Of a stretch of DNA of 64,000 nucleotides, positions 9,400 to 18,552 are shown piece by piece. Below the pieces are notes generated by a model. The model was given only the letters and a program-made list of their open reading frames with translations. It was not told where the DNA came from and did not search any database. The translations under genes and the position numbers were made by a program. Origin of the DNA: Mesorhizobium loti R88b (GTDB lineage Bacteria; Pseudomonadota; Alphaproteobacteria; Rhizobiales; Rhizobiaceae); contig NZ_CP033367.1 in assembly GCF_013170845.1 (NCBI RefSeq), positions 5,457,001 to 5,521,000 on the forward strand. Reading direction: 5' to 3'. Numbering within the stretch: position 1 is the first letter of the stretch; every line of letters starts with the position of its first letter.

Positions 9400-10880
9400 C
9401 AATGATCCTCCCGCGCGGGGAAACTCATGACCACGGATAGTCCCGGATTGCCAGGCAGGAGATCAAGCCGGCCGTAGTGGAAGGTCATCACCGCCTTGGC
9501 GAGGCTGAGGCCAAGGCCGGAGCCGGGCTGCGAACGGCTCTTCTCCAGCCGCACGAAACGCTCGGTCGCCCGGGCCCGATCAGCATCGTCGGGAATGCCC
9601 TGGCCGTTGTCGGCGACGGAAAGCCTGATCTCGCCATGGGTCCGCTCGAGCGCCACACGGACCGTGGGTTTGGACGTGGAGTCCGTCGAATATTTGATCG
9701 CATTGTCGACGATGTTGGACAGCGCCTGGCCAATCAATTCGCGGTTGCCGTCGACGAGAAAAGCACCATTCACTTCGGCTTCGAGCGAAACGCCTGCCTC
9801 TTCCGCCACCGGCTCGTAGAGCTCGACGACGTCACGCACGGCCGCCGCCAGATCGACGCGGTTGGTGTGTTCGGAAGAATATCCGGCCTCCAGCCGGGAG
9901 ATCATCAGGATAGCATTGAAGGTCTTTATCAGCTGATCGGACTCGGTGATTGTGCCTTCCAGCGCCTGACGGTAATCGGCTGGCTTGTGCTTGCCGGACA
10001 GTGTCGCTTCTGCCCGGTTGCGCAGCCGGGTCAGCGGCGTCTTCAAATCATGCGCGATGTTGTCGGAAACCTGCTTCAGGCCTTCGTTCAGCGTATGAAT
10101 CCTGGCCAGCATGGCATTGAGGTTTTCCGAAAGCCGGTCGAATTCGTCGCCGGCGCCGGTCACCGGCAGTCGGCCCGAGAGATCGCCGCCCATGATGCGG
10201 CGGCTCGCCTCCGACACGCTGTCGATGCGCTTCAGCGCGGCGCGGCCGACAAAGAACCAGATCAGCAGTCCGCCGAGCCCCATCATGCCGAGCGCCAGCA
10301 TCAAGGCGCGGCGGATGACGGCACGGAAGCGCTCCGGTTCGCCAAGATCGCGGCCGACCAGCAGGATCATCTGGTTGGGCAGCCGCAGCACCAGCGCAAT
10401 GGCATTGTGACCCTTCTCGCCTTCTGCCTGCGGCGCTGCGTTGTCGCCAGTTGCAGGAGACGTCGTCTGGTCGGACGTCCCGCTGCGCAGACGGTCGAGC
10501 TCGCCTTCGCCGAAGCGCTTGTAGGAGAACGGCTCGGTCGTCCAGCCCTCAGTATCGATCACACCAGGTTCCAGGGCCTGCACATTGCCGGTCAGGATCT
10601 GGCCATTGGCGTCGGCGATCAGATAGAGGTTGGCGCCGGGCTGACGGGAGCGGTTTTCGACCACGCGGACCAGCAACGGCAGGCCGCCCTTTTTGTAGGC
10701 GCGGGCCAAGCCTATTACCTCATCATTGATTGTGTCCTGCGTCTGCCCGGTCAGCATGCTCGCTGACAGCGATGTCATGTAGAAAACCAGCAGCACGGCG
10801 CACAGCGCGAAAAGCAGGAAGTAGAGCGCCGAAAGCCGCGCAGCCGTCGTCTTCATGATGGCGGGCACGGAAAGAGCCAT
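9399..10880 (-). CDS. Sensor histidine kinase (HAMP-HisKA-HATPase) coupled to glnE
   Basis: Inner-membrane two-component sensor of 493 aa. It has a transmembrane helix near residues 18-36, a periplasmic domain of about 150 residues, a second helix near 190-212, and a HAMP linker. HisKA carries phospho-acceptor His277 in NIAHDLKTPLTRLRNRAE, and HATPase_c has DNGQGIP and GSGLGLSLA boxes. It is the obvious partner of the OmpR-type regulator just upstream. I chose the ATG at 10880 because a 19-bp hairpin lies immediately upstream and would otherwise be translated; a later ATG at 10856 is possible. Its stop overlaps the glnE start, and its signal is unknown. Confidence 0.85.
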   Translation of the reverse strand: MALSVPAIMKTTAARLSALYFLLFALCAVLLVFYMTSLSASMLTGQTQDTINDEVIGLARAYKKGGLPLLVRVVENRSRQPGANLYLIADANGQILTGNVQALEPGVIDTEGWTTEPFSYKRFGEGELDRLRSGTSDQTTSPATGDNAAPQAEGEKGHNAIALVLRLPNQMILLVGRDLGEPERFRAVIRRALMLALGMMGLGGLLIWFFVGRAALKRIDSVSEASRRIMGGDLSGRLPVTGAGDEFDRLSENLNAMLARIHTLNEGLKQVSDNIAHDLKTPLTRLRNRAEATLSGKHKPADYRQALEGTITESDQLIKTFNAILMISRLEAGYSSEHTNRVDLAAAVRDVVELYEPVAEEAGVSLEAEVNGAFLVDGNRELIGQALSNIVDNAIKYSTDSTSKPTVRVALERTHGEIRLSVADNGQGIPDDADRARATERFVRLEKSRSQPGSGLGLSLAKAVMTFHYGRLDLLPGNPGLSVVMSFPAREDH

Positions 10881-10938
10881 GCTGTTGCCTAGATCAGCAT
10901 GACGATTGGTCGAATCGTCATGCTGATCTAGCTCTTTC
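10870..10938. repeat. Near-perfect 19-bp hairpin over the start of the sensor kinase gene
   Basis: Arms 10889-10907 and 10913-10931 are perfectly complementary (19 bp) around a 5-base loop. A second pair of 8-base arms, 10870-10877 and 10931-10938, extends the complementarity outward across the kinase start codon. In the mRNA the hairpin ends about 10 bases before the ATG, next to the presumed ribosome-binding region. It may be a palindromic repeat element, a partial terminator or a translational control structure; there is no T-run, so a simple terminator is unlikely. Confidence 0.85.
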
Positions 10939-10944
10939 TTGTTG

Positions 10945-10993
10945 GAGCATGACCTTTTCCGAAAACCGGTTCCCACTTTTCGGGGCCATGCTC
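10945..10993. repeat. RIME-type palindromic intergenic repeat
   Basis: The element runs from GAGCAT to ATGCTC, with inner complementary blocks CCGAAAA and TTTTCGG. This layout matches the rhizobial palindromic repeats known as RIME (Rhizobium-specific intergenic mosaic elements) as I remember the consensus. It abuts the stop codon of the response regulator gene, so its insertion may have replaced the original 3' end spacing. Family assignment rests on memory, not on a search. Confidence 0.75.
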
Positions 10994-11667
10994 TAGCCGC
11001 CCTTCAGCATGTAGCCGGCGCCGCGAACCGTATGCAGGATAGGCTTGTCGAAGCCTTTCTCGATCTTGCCGCGCAGCCGCGAGACGTGAACGTCGATGAC
11101 ATTGGTCTGCGGATCGAAATGATAATCCCAGACATTTTCGAGCAGCATGGTGCGCGTCACCACCTGGCCGGCATGACGCATCAGATATTCGAGCAGGCGG
11201 AATTCGCGCGGCTGCAGCGTGATCTCGCGCGCCGCCCGGCGGACCGAATGCGACAGCCTGTCGAGTTCAAGGTCGCCAACCCGGTAGACGGTTTCGGTCT
11301 CCTTGGCGCTGGCGCGGCGGTTCAACACCTCGACGCGGGCCAGAAGTTCGGAGAATGCGTAGGGCTTGGTCAGATAATCATCGCCGCCGGCGCGCAGACC
11401 CGTGACCCGGTCATCGACCTCACCCAGTGCCGACAGGATCAGCACCGGTGTGGTGTTGCCCCGCGATCTAAGGCCGGCAATGACCGACAGGCCGTCTCGG
11501 CGCGGCATCATCCGGTCGATGACCATCACGTCATAGTCACCGGCGTCGGCCAGCGCGAAGCCGGTTTCGCCATCACCGGCGACATGCGCGGTATGACCGG
11601 CCTCGGCAAAGGCTTTCTGCAGATAATCCGCAGCCTCGCGATCATCTTCTATGACAAGAATCTTCAT
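10993..11667 (-). CDS. OmpR/PhoB-family response regulator
   Basis: DNA-binding response regulator of 224 aa. The receiver domain (1-115) has the acidic pocket E7-D8-D9, phospho-acceptor D51 in VMVIDRMMP, and the lysine of YLTKPY. The C-terminal winged-helix output domain ends with VSRLRGKIEKGF and HTVRGAGYML. Its neighbour is the sensor kinase downstream on the same strand, and degP upstream suggests an envelope-stress context. The start at MKILVIEDD is placed by homology to the family; upstream in-frame codons would add an unsupported extension. The stop codon is formed at the edge of a RIME element. Confidence 0.9.
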   Translation of the reverse strand: MKILVIEDDREAADYLQKAFAEAGHTAHVAGDGETGFALADAGDYDVMVIDRMMPRRDGLSVIAGLRSRGNTTPVLILSALGEVDDRVTGLRAGGDDYLTKPYAFSELLARVEVLNRRASAKETETVYRVGDLELDRLSHSVRRAAREITLQPREFRLLEYLMRHAGQVVTRTMLLENVWDYHFDPQTNVIDVHVSRLRGKIEKGFDKPILHTVRGAGYMLKGG

Positions 11668-12021
11668 AGGACCGTTATACGCGATTTCGCTGGAAGGTTG
11701 AGTAGTAGGCATCTGCATTTTAGCCTTTGCCAAAGCGCATCGCGATCAAGATGATCGAGACCGCGTGCGATAAAATCTTGTTCTCTGATTATCTTCATCC
11801 CGGACATGCCTGTGTTCGGGCATGATCCTGCAATCACCACATCCTCTCGGCCCAGACCCGAGGGAGCGTTTTGGGTAGGCTTTCAAAATGTGCGGCAGCG
11901 GGCGATGGGAGGCCCGCTGCCGCCGGAGGAGAGCACGATGACTGACTAACGTACCCGGCTCCATGCTTTCCCATGCGGCGGCTCGGGGGTGTTTGAAACC
12001 GCCGCATCGGAAAAGTCGTTG
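11668..12021. other. Intergenic region between degP and the regulator gene, with two hairpins
   Basis: No gene is evident here. A perfect 11-bp stem (11893-11903 with 11912-11922, 8-base loop) and a 9-bp stem (11973-11981 with 11999-12007) lie just 3' of degP. Neither has a convincing T-run on the minus strand, so they could be attenuators, mRNA-stabilising hairpins or factor-assisted terminators. The remaining part probably carries the promoter of the response regulator gene. Confidence 0.5.
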
Positions 12022-13581
12022 TCAGCCCTTGGCGACGGGCAGCGCGACGAAGCGGTTGTTGTCGTCGCGGGTGATCTGCATCAGCACTGCCTTGCGGCCG
12101 GATTTCACCGCTTCGGTCATCGCCTTGGTGATGTCGTCGGCGCCATTCACTTCTGTCGAATTGACCGCGGTGATGACGTCACCCGGCTGGATGCCACGAT
12201 CGGCGGCATCGCTGTCGGGATCGACATCGGTCACCACAAGACCCTTGCCGTTTTCAGATTTGGTGACTTTGAGGCCGAGATCGGCAAGCGTGTCGGGCTT
12301 TGCCGGAGCGGCGGGCTGCTGTTGCTGGTCATTCGAGGCCTGCTTGTCACTTGCCGGCAGCTTGCCGAGATCGACCTTGATGGTCTGGCTCTTGCCGTCC
12401 CGCCAGACAGTGACGTCGACCAATTTGCCCGGCGAATAAGCGCCAATCAGGCGGGCGAGTTCCTTTGGCGACGCGACGTCCTTGCCCTCGACCTGGGTGA
12501 TCACGTCACCGGCTGTTATGCCGGCCTTCTTGCCGGGGCCGTCGTCCTGGGCGCTCGACACCAACGCCCCATTGTTGGACTTCAGACCGAGCGATTCGGC
12601 GATGTCTGATGTGACCGGCTGGATCTCGACGCCGAGCCAGCCGCGCTGAACCGCACCGCTGTTCATCAGGTCTTCGACAACCTGCTTGGCGGTCGAGGCC
12701 GGAATGTCGAAGGCGATGCCGACGCTACCGCCGGAAGGCGAGAAGATCGCCGTGTTGATGCCGACCACCTGGCCGTTGAGATTGAAGGTCGGGCCACCCG
12801 AATTGCCGCGATTAACCGAGGCATCGATCTGGAGGAAATCGTCATAAGGTCCGGCGCCGATGTCACGGCCGCGCGCCGAGACGATGCCGGCGGTGACGGT
12901 GCCGCCGAGCCCGAACGGATTGCCGACCGCCACGACCCAGTCGCCGACCCGAACCTTGGAATCATCGGCGAAGTCAACATAGGTGAACTTGCCGCCACCA
13001 TCGACCTTGAGCACGGCGAGGTCGGTGCGCGGGTCGGTGCCGACCAGCTTGGCATCGAGTTCCTTGCCGTCACTGGTCACCACGGTGAAAGCGGTGCCTT
13101 CCTCAACGACATGGTTGTTGGTGACGAGGTAGCCGTCCTCGGAAATGAAGAACCCGGAGCCCTGCGCCACCGGCCGCGGCTGGTCGTTGTTGCGGTCGCG
13201 GTTACCGAAGCGGCGATGACCATCATCGTTCTGGCCGTTCTGGCTGTTCTGGTCGCCGAAGCCGCGGAACTCCTTGAAGAAGCGTCGCAACTGCGGATTG
13301 TTGGGAAGATTATCCAGACCGTCCTGATCATCGGAGCCATCATCAGCGGTCGGCTGGATCTTGGCCTTCACCTTGACGCTGACGACGGCGGGCGAAACGC
13401 GCTCGACCACATCTGCAAAGCCTTGCACCTGCGGTGCCTCGACACGTACGGCATCGGCTAGAACAGGACTGGTTCCACTGGTCAGCGCGCCAACGCCGAT
13501 CACACCGGCAACGGCGACGGAAGCGGCGGCAGCCAGGAGACGGTTGCGGGTTCGGGAATATGAATTGGGGGCAATATTCAT
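12022..13581 (-). CDS. degP: Periplasmic serine endoprotease DegP/HtrA (Do family)
   Basis: Periplasmic quality-control protease with chaperone activity, 519 aa. An N-terminal signal/anchor segment (residues about 13-40) precedes a trypsin-like domain. The catalytic triad is His157 (NNHVV), Asp187 (RTDLAVL) and Ser261 (RGNSGGP). Two PDZ domains follow, the first from about residue 310 and the second near the C-terminus (RGIQPGDVI). A Gln/Asn/Asp-rich insertion lies before the catalytic His, similar to the flexible LA loop region. The chosen ATG has GAGGA upstream, and longer in-frame starts lack support. It is transcribed toward the two-component pair, as in other rhizobia. Confidence 0.93.
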   Translation of the reverse strand: MNIAPNSYSRTRNRLLAAAASVAVAGVIGVGALTSGTSPVLADAVRVEAPQVQGFADVVERVSPAVVSVKVKAKIQPTADDGSDDQDGLDNLPNNPQLRRFFKEFRGFGDQNSQNGQNDDGHRRFGNRDRNNDQPRPVAQGSGFFISEDGYLVTNNHVVEEGTAFTVVTSDGKELDAKLVGTDPRTDLAVLKVDGGGKFTYVDFADDSKVRVGDWVVAVGNPFGLGGTVTAGIVSARGRDIGAGPYDDFLQIDASVNRGNSGGPTFNLNGQVVGINTAIFSPSGGSVGIAFDIPASTAKQVVEDLMNSGAVQRGWLGVEIQPVTSDIAESLGLKSNNGALVSSAQDDGPGKKAGITAGDVITQVEGKDVASPKELARLIGAYSPGKLVDVTVWRDGKSQTIKVDLGKLPASDKQASNDQQQQPAAPAKPDTLADLGLKVTKSENGKGLVVTDVDPDSDAADRGIQPGDVITAVNSTEVNGADDITKAMTEAVKSGRKAVLMQITRDDNNRFVALPVAKG

Positions 13582-13714
13582 GGGTCTCTTATCCTCTTTC
13601 AAACGGACGCTGCTTGATCGGCATCCTCGGGGAGAGAGAATTAGAGAGGCGCACATTACAGCGCCATTTCCGACACATGAATCTTTGGTAATGTTGGCGG
13701 GGCGGTCGCCGCCG

Positions 13715-14182
13715 TCAGTCGCGGTGAAGGATGGCGTCCAATGCCGCCTGTTCCTCTGAAGACAGGGACTTTGTCGCCAGTGTCCGGCGCGATCGCGCGG
13801 TCAACACAATGAACACGCCTCCGACCAGCAGCAACAGTACTGGCGTGCCCCAAAGCAGTGCGTTGCGCAGGTCGAAACGCGGCTTCAGCAGAACGAATTC
13901 GCCGTAACGCGACACGACATAGTCCATCACCTGTTGGTCGGTATCGCCGGCGACGAGGCGCTGGCGCACGAGGATGCGCAAATCACGGGCAAGGTCGGCA
14001 TCGGACTCATCGATCGACTGGTTCTGGCAGACCATGCAGCGCAGGCCTTCCGACAGGGCCCGTGCCCTCGCCTCGAGCGCCGGATCCGCCAGCATCTCGT
14101 CAGGCTTCACCGCCAAGGCAGAGCCGGCGAAGAACAGCGCCAACAGTAGGACAATCGAGGTTAATGAAAGCCGTGCGTTCAT
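13715..14182 (-). CDS. ccmH: Cytochrome c maturation protein CcmH (CycL)
   Basis: Membrane-anchored periplasmic thiol-disulfide protein of 155 aa that handles the apocytochrome CXXCH motif before haem ligation. A signal/anchor segment spans residues 1-24, the family motif LRCMVCQNQSI holds the redox pair C49 and C52, and a second membrane helix lies near 110-128. It is the last gene of the ccmI-E-F-H operon. Its ATG overlaps the ccmF stop by four bases (ATGA), indicating coupling. The alternative rhizobial name is cycL. Confidence 0.94.
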   Translation of the reverse strand: MNARLSLTSIVLLLALFFAGSALAVKPDEMLADPALEARARALSEGLRCMVCQNQSIDESDADLARDLRILVRQRLVAGDTDQQVMDYVVSRYGEFVLLKPRFDLRNALLWGTPVLLLLVGGVFIVLTARSRRTLATKSLSSEEQAALDAILHRD

Positions 14183-16170
14183 GGCAGGGTCGCGGGCGCC
14201 ACGGCGCTCGCCTGCTTGCGCCGGCGCGAGGGCGCGCCGACACGCAGGCGCCTATCCATCAGCGACATGGCAGCGCCCGCCATCATCACCAGGCCGCCGC
14301 CCCAGATCAGCGTCACCAGCGGTTTCCACCACAGGCGCACCACGACCGAGCCATCCTTGTTCTCATCACCGAGCGAGAGGTAGAGCTGACTGAACCAGAG
14401 TGTCTTGATGCCGGACTCTGTCGTCGTCATCTGGCGCACGGGGAAGAAGCGCTTGGCCGAGGTGATTTCACCAGCCGCGTTTCCGTCGGCGCCGATCAGT
14501 TCGAAGCGACCAAGGTCCTCGCTGTAGTTTGGCCCTTGCGCCGGATAAAGCCCGACGAAACGCAGCGTATGGCCTGACAATTCCACCGTCTCGCCGGCAC
14601 GCATGGTGAGGATCTTCTCGGTGCCGAAGGAGAGCGTGGCGACTATGCCGAGCAAGGTCAGGCCGAGACCGAGATGGGCCAATGCCGTGCCGAAGACCGA
14701 GCGCGGCAGGCCGGCGAAGCGCCTGAACATGACGGCCGGTGCGACAGATCCGACGCCGGACTTGACGGCAAGGTCGGTGAGCGCGCCAGCAACCAGCCAG
14801 ACGGCAAGGCCGATGCCGAGGGCGGCGAAAACCGACGCACCGTCGATAAACAGGCCGGTGACCAGCATCGCCGCCAGCGCTACTGCGAAGGCCGCCATCA
14901 GGCGTTGCGAAGCGGCGAAGACATCGCCACGCTTCCATGCCAGCAGCGGCCCGAACGGCACGATGGCCAGAAGCGGCAGCATCAACGGGCCGAAGGTCAG
15001 GTTGAAGAACGGCGCACCGACCGAGATCTTGTCGCCGGTGAGCGCCTCCAACGCCAGCGGATAGAGCGTGCCGACGAGCACCGTGGCTGTCGCCGTGGTC
15101 AGGAACAGATTGTTGAGGACGAGCGCGCCTTCACGCGAGATCGGGTGGAACAGGCCGCCGGCCGTCAATTTCGAGGCGCGCAGCGCAAACAATGCCAGCG
15201 AGCCGCCGATAAACAGCGTCAAAATGCACAGGATGAAGACGCCGCGCGTTGGATCGGTGGCGAAGGCGTGGACGGAGGTCAGGACACCAGAACGCACCAG
15301 GAAGGTGCCGAGCAGCGACAGCGAGAAGGTGAGAATGGCGAGCAGCAGCGTCCAGATCTTCAAGGCCGAGCGCTTTTCCATGACGATGGCCGAATGCAGC
15401 AGGGCGGTGCCCGCCAGCCACGGCATGAACGAAGCGTTCTCGACCGGATCCCAGAACCAGAAACCGCCCCAGCCGAGTTCGTAATAGGCCCAGTACGAGC
15501 CCATGGCGATGCCACCGGTGAGGAACATCCAGGCGACCAGTGTCCATGGCCGGACCCAGCGCGCCCAGGAGGCGTCGATCCGGCCCTCGATGAGAGCGGC
15601 GACCGAGAAGGAGAAGCAGATCGAGAAGCCGACATAGCCAAGATAGAGCAGCGGCGGATGAATGGCGAGGCCGAGATCCTGCAGGACCGGGTTGAGATCG
15701 CGGCCTTCGATGGGCGCCGGATTGAGCCGGATGAAGGGATTGGACGTCGCCAGGATGAACAGGAAGAAGGCAGCGCCAATGGCGCCTTGCACAGCCAGCA
15801 CATTGGCCCGCAGCGTGGCCGGCAAATTGGAGCCGAAAGCGGCGACCAGGGCGCCGAAAAAAGTCAGGATCAGCACCCAGAGCAGCATCGAGCCTTCATG
15901 ATTGCCCCAGGTTCCGGTGATCTTGTAAATCAGCGGCTGCAGCGAGTGCGAGTTTTCCCACACACTTGCCACCGAGAAATCGGAGTTCGCGTAGGCGCTC
16001 GCCAGGGCGACGAAGGACAGCGCCGTCAGGGCAAAGCCTGTGAGCGCGACCGGACCGCCCACAGCCATCAGGCGCTGGTTATTGAGGCGCGCGCCGAACA
16101 GCGGCACGGTCATCTGCACCAGCGAAAGCGCAAACGCCAGCACCAGGGCGAAATGTCCGGTTTCAACCAT
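14179..16170 (-). CDS. ccmF: Cytochrome c haem lyase subunit CcmF (CycK)
   Basis: Polytopic inner-membrane haem lyase core of 663 aa that attaches haem to apocytochrome c. It carries the tryptophan-rich WWD-type haem-handling segment (WGGFWFWDPVEN, followed by ASFMPWL) on a periplasmic loop, and many predicted membrane helices along its length. Size and motif match the family. It overlaps ccmH at its 3' end and follows ccmE after about 30 bases that contain a copy of the ccmE 3' end. The alternative name is cycK. Confidence 0.95.
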   Translation of the reverse strand: MVETGHFALVLAFALSLVQMTVPLFGARLNNQRLMAVGGPVALTGFALTALSFVALASAYANSDFSVASVWENSHSLQPLIYKITGTWGNHEGSMLLWVLILTFFGALVAAFGSNLPATLRANVLAVQGAIGAAFFLFILATSNPFIRLNPAPIEGRDLNPVLQDLGLAIHPPLLYLGYVGFSICFSFSVAALIEGRIDASWARWVRPWTLVAWMFLTGGIAMGSYWAYYELGWGGFWFWDPVENASFMPWLAGTALLHSAIVMEKRSALKIWTLLLAILTFSLSLLGTFLVRSGVLTSVHAFATDPTRGVFILCILTLFIGGSLALFALRASKLTAGGLFHPISREGALVLNNLFLTTATATVLVGTLYPLALEALTGDKISVGAPFFNLTFGPLMLPLLAIVPFGPLLAWKRGDVFAASQRLMAAFAVALAAMLVTGLFIDGASVFAALGIGLAVWLVAGALTDLAVKSGVGSVAPAVMFRRFAGLPRSVFGTALAHLGLGLTLLGIVATLSFGTEKILTMRAGETVELSGHTLRFVGLYPAQGPNYSEDLGRFELIGADGNAAGEITSAKRFFPVRQMTTTESGIKTLWFSQLYLSLGDENKDGSVVVRLWWKPLVTLIWGGGLVMMAGAAMSLMDRRLRVGAPSRRRKQASAVAPATLP

Positions 16171-16177
16171 GCCCGTG

Positions 16178-16226
16178 ATTCACTCTTGCTCTCATGCCAG
16201 GCTATTCACTCTTGCTCTCCTGCCAG
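16178..16226. repeat. 23-bp direct repeat spanning the ccmE 3' end and ccmE-ccmF spacer
   Basis: Two copies, 16178-16200 and 16204-16226, differ at one base and lie 26 bases apart. The second copy encodes the last residues of CcmE, and the first forms the leader of ccmF. It looks like a local tandem duplication of the end of ccmE. Confidence 0.85.
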
Positions 16227-16645
16227 ACGCCCTTGGCCTTCAGGCCGTCGGCCACTTCCTTGGGCATGTAGCGCTCATCATGCTTGGCCAGCACGCTGTC
16301 GGCAACGAAGACACCGTCCGGGCCGAAAGTGCCTTCGGTGATGACGCCCTGCTCTTCGCGGAAGAGATCGGGCAGGATGCCAGTATAGGTCACCCTGACC
16401 GATTTGTGGGTGTCCGTGACCGAAAACGCGACCGTCGCGCCCTGCCCGCGCTGGATGGTGCCCTTTTCGACCAGACCGCCGAGCCTGATACGCTGACCAG
16501 GCTGGACGCTTGCCGTGGTGAGGTCGGCCGGCATGTAAAAATACGAGGCCTTCTGGCCAAGAGCGTAGAAGGTCAGCCCGGTGGCGGCGCCCAGGAAAGC
16601 CAATCCACCTGCAATGACCGACAACCGCTTCTGCTTGCGCGTCAT
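16202..16645 (-). CDS. ccmE: Haem chaperone CcmE (CycJ)
   Basis: Membrane-anchored periplasmic haem chaperone of 147 aa that covalently carries haem from CcmC to the CcmFHI lyase. It has a basic start (MTRKQKR), an N-terminal membrane helix at about 9-30, and an OB-fold domain. The haem-binding motif [10 protein letters not shown] contains His122 and Tyr126. The length is normal for the family. It sits between ccmI and ccmF in the minus-strand operon; only 8 bases separate it from ccmI. The alternative name is cycJ. Confidence 0.95.
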   Translation of the reverse strand: MTRKQKRLSVIAGGLAFLGAATGLTFYALGQKASYFYMPADLTTASVQPGQRIRLGGLVEKGTIQRGQGATVAFSVTDTHKSVRVTYTGILPDLFREEQGVITEGTFGPDGVFVADSVLAKHDERYMPKEVADGLKAKGVWQESKSE

Positions 16646-16653
16646 ATCCAGTT

Positions 16654-17793
16654 CTACTCCGTCGCCGTCAGGCCGAGCGAGGCGGCAAAGGCGGTGAATT
16701 TCTTGGCTTCGTCACTGCCGGCGCCGAAGACAGCTATGGCACGACCCAGCGCATCGCGCGCCTGGTCGGCCTTGCCCAGCACGACATAAGAACGAACGAG
16801 CCGCATCCATCCTTCCGGGTCACGCGGATTTTGCCGCAGTTTTTCGTCGAGGCCGGCGACCATCGTGTTGATCATGGCTTCGCGATCCTGCTGCGACATC
16901 GAGGACGCGGCGTCGACAGCCGCGGCATCGGGGCCTTTCGCTGCCGCGCCGGAAGCAACTTCCGGGTTACCGGATTTGGCCAATGCCTGCTCGACGGCGC
17001 CACGCCATGGCGAGTCCGGCGGCAAAGTACCAAGCATCGCCTGCCAGGCCGTCACCGCTTCCTTGTTTCGCCCCTCCTGCGCCAAGGCCATCGCCAGATA
17101 GAAGTTGGCTTTCGCATTGGCCGGATCGAGTTTCAGCGCCGCCTCGAAGGCATCCTGGGCATCGGCGGAAACAATGCCGCCTGCCGCACCGGCGATCGCC
17201 TCGCCAAGCCCCGCCCGACGGGCGGCACTGTCGCCGTCGAGACGGATGGCGTTGCGATAGGCGGCCACCGCATCGGAAAAGCGCTGCATGCGCAGATAGA
17301 CCGGCGCCAGCACCTCCCATCCCCTGCCATCGGCAGGGTTGGCGGCAAGATGAGCCTCGGCCCGCGCCACCAACTCGTCAACCGAACTGTCGGCCGGGTT
17401 CTTGGCCAGCCGCTGGCTAAGCGGCTGCGACGGCAAATCAGGCGAGCCGATCTGGCTGTAAAGACCCCAGCTGACCAGCGGCACGGCCAGCACGGCCACG
17501 GTCGCGACAAGCCGTGCCGTGACAGAGGCCTGCCTGGCCGAGGTCTCGCCGGCCTTATCCGCGTTGTCGAGGCGAAGAATGCGGCGCGCGATTTCGGCAC
17601 GGGCCTCGGCCACTTCCATAGGCTGGATCAGGCCGCGCGCGGCGTCTCGGTCAAGCTCGGACAATTGATCGCGATAGACTTCCAGATCGTGACCGCTGCT
17701 CGACGACGCGCCCTTGGCGCCTCCGGCCAGCGGCAACAGCACCGCCAGGCTCGCACCGAGCGTCAGTATCGCGGCTATGACCCAGAACAGCAT
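16654..17793 (-). CDS. ccmI: Cytochrome c maturation protein CcmI (CycH)
   Basis: Bitopic membrane protein of 379 aa that presents apocytochrome c to the lyase. The N-terminus ([20 protein letters not shown]) is a membrane helix, a second helix lies at about residue 107-125, and the rest is a periplasmic TPR-type helical domain (segments such as [17 protein letters not shown]). The ATG at 17793 follows GGAAG; an in-frame start 45 bases earlier is less likely because it would precede the membrane helix with a short odd leader. First gene of the cycHJKL-type operon. Confidence 0.92.
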   Translation of the reverse strand: MLFWVIAAILTLGASLAVLLPLAGGAKGASSSSGHDLEVYRDQLSELDRDAARGLIQPMEVAEARAEIARRILRLDNADKAGETSARQASVTARLVATVAVLAVPLVSWGLYSQIGSPDLPSQPLSQRLAKNPADSSVDELVARAEAHLAANPADGRGWEVLAPVYLRMQRFSDAVAAYRNAIRLDGDSAARRAGLGEAIAGAAGGIVSADAQDAFEAALKLDPANAKANFYLAMALAQEGRNKEAVTAWQAMLGTLPPDSPWRGAVEQALAKSGNPEVASGAAAKGPDAAAVDAASSMSQQDREAMINTMVAGLDEKLRQNPRDPEGWMRLVRSYVVLGKADQARDALGRAIAVFGAGSDEAKKFTAFAASLGLTATE

Positions 17794-17906
17794 GGTTCTT
17801 CCAATAACGGCAGAGCCCTGCCCTGCCAACACGGGCATCCTGCGACGCTTTGACGGCCGGACGCCTGTCCTTGATCGACATCAACCGGCCGGAGCCGGTC
17901 TGGATA

Positions 17907-18344
17907 TCAGGTCAGCGGCGTCCAACTGCCGTCGGCGTTGCGGCACGCGGTTCCACGGGCGGTGACGCCGGCTCCGCCGGTAAAGACCGTCTGCGTGTAC
18001 TGGCGGCAGTCCTGCGAACCGACGCGATAGGGCTGCGCCGGAACCACCTCGCCGTAACGAGAAGCCTGGTCGCCCTTCCATGTCACCTTCTGGCCGCTGG
18101 TCGTATATTCGAGCGCCTTATACTCGGCCTCGAGCGCACTGCGCTTCTCCGTTGCGCTGAGGCTGCTGCCGATCGAGCCGCCAATCAGGCCACCATCCAT
18201 CGCGGAAATGATTGAGGTGGTGACCTTACCGGCGGAAGGAGGCGTTGAGGCCGGTGTAGCCCCAATGGTTGGACCCTTGCCGCCCAAGGTCGTGCAGCCG
18301 GACACGGCCAGCAAGGCGGAAACAAGCGCGACGCGAATCTTCAT
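17907..18344 (-). CDS. Outer-membrane surface lipoprotein, 17-kDa antigen/RT0821-like
   Basis: A lipoprotein of 145 aa. The lipobox LLAVSGC places the lipidated cysteine at residue 17. A glycine-rich segment follows (GGLIGGSIGSSL), as in 17-kDa surface antigens that pack into the outer membrane. The C-terminal domain has conserved-looking pairs such as SQDCRQYTQTV and GTACRNADGSW, as in the RT0821/Lpp0805 surface-antigen group. It lies between the ccm operon and feuQ on the same strand. The role is probably envelope integrity; no specific function can be assigned. Confidence 0.82.
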   Translation of the reverse strand: MKIRVALVSALLAVSGCTTLGGKGPTIGATPASTPPSAGKVTTSIISAMDGGLIGGSIGSSLSATEKRSALEAEYKALEYTTSGQKVTWKGDQASRYGEVVPAQPYRVGSQDCRQYTQTVFTGGAGVTARGTACRNADGSWTPLT

Positions 18345-18467
18345 GCAAACAACCGGTTTTCTTGAGTTGGAGCCTGCCATGGATGCGCCGGGGGCCGCGT
18401 CATCGGAGAAGTAGGCGTGGCCATAGTATTGATATTTGTCGGAAATTTGGCCGCTACCGGCAAGGCC

Positions 18468-18500
18468 GGGAGCAATCGATATTGCTCCGGGAGCAATCGA
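18468..18500. repeat. Inverted plus direct repeat downstream of feuQ
   Basis: The block GGAGCAAT is followed after four bases by its complement ATTGCTCC, and then by a direct copy GGGAGCAATCGA. It lies about 55 bases past the feuQ stop. It could fold as a transcript-end hairpin, but no T-run follows on the minus strand. Confidence 0.5.
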
Positions 18501-18552
18501 CATGTCGCCATAACTTGGCCCGTCCACCGCTGTCGATTGGCCTGGAAAAGCG

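Noticed and set aside
11893..12007. Hairpins after degP considered as a small RNA gene
   Set aside because: There is no visible promoter and no T-run; they are more simply transcript-end structures of degP.
14674..16341. A 555-codon plus-strand frame opposite ccmF
   Set aside because: Its product is a Gln/Arg/Glu-rich string without domains, while the opposite strand encodes CcmF with its haem motif.
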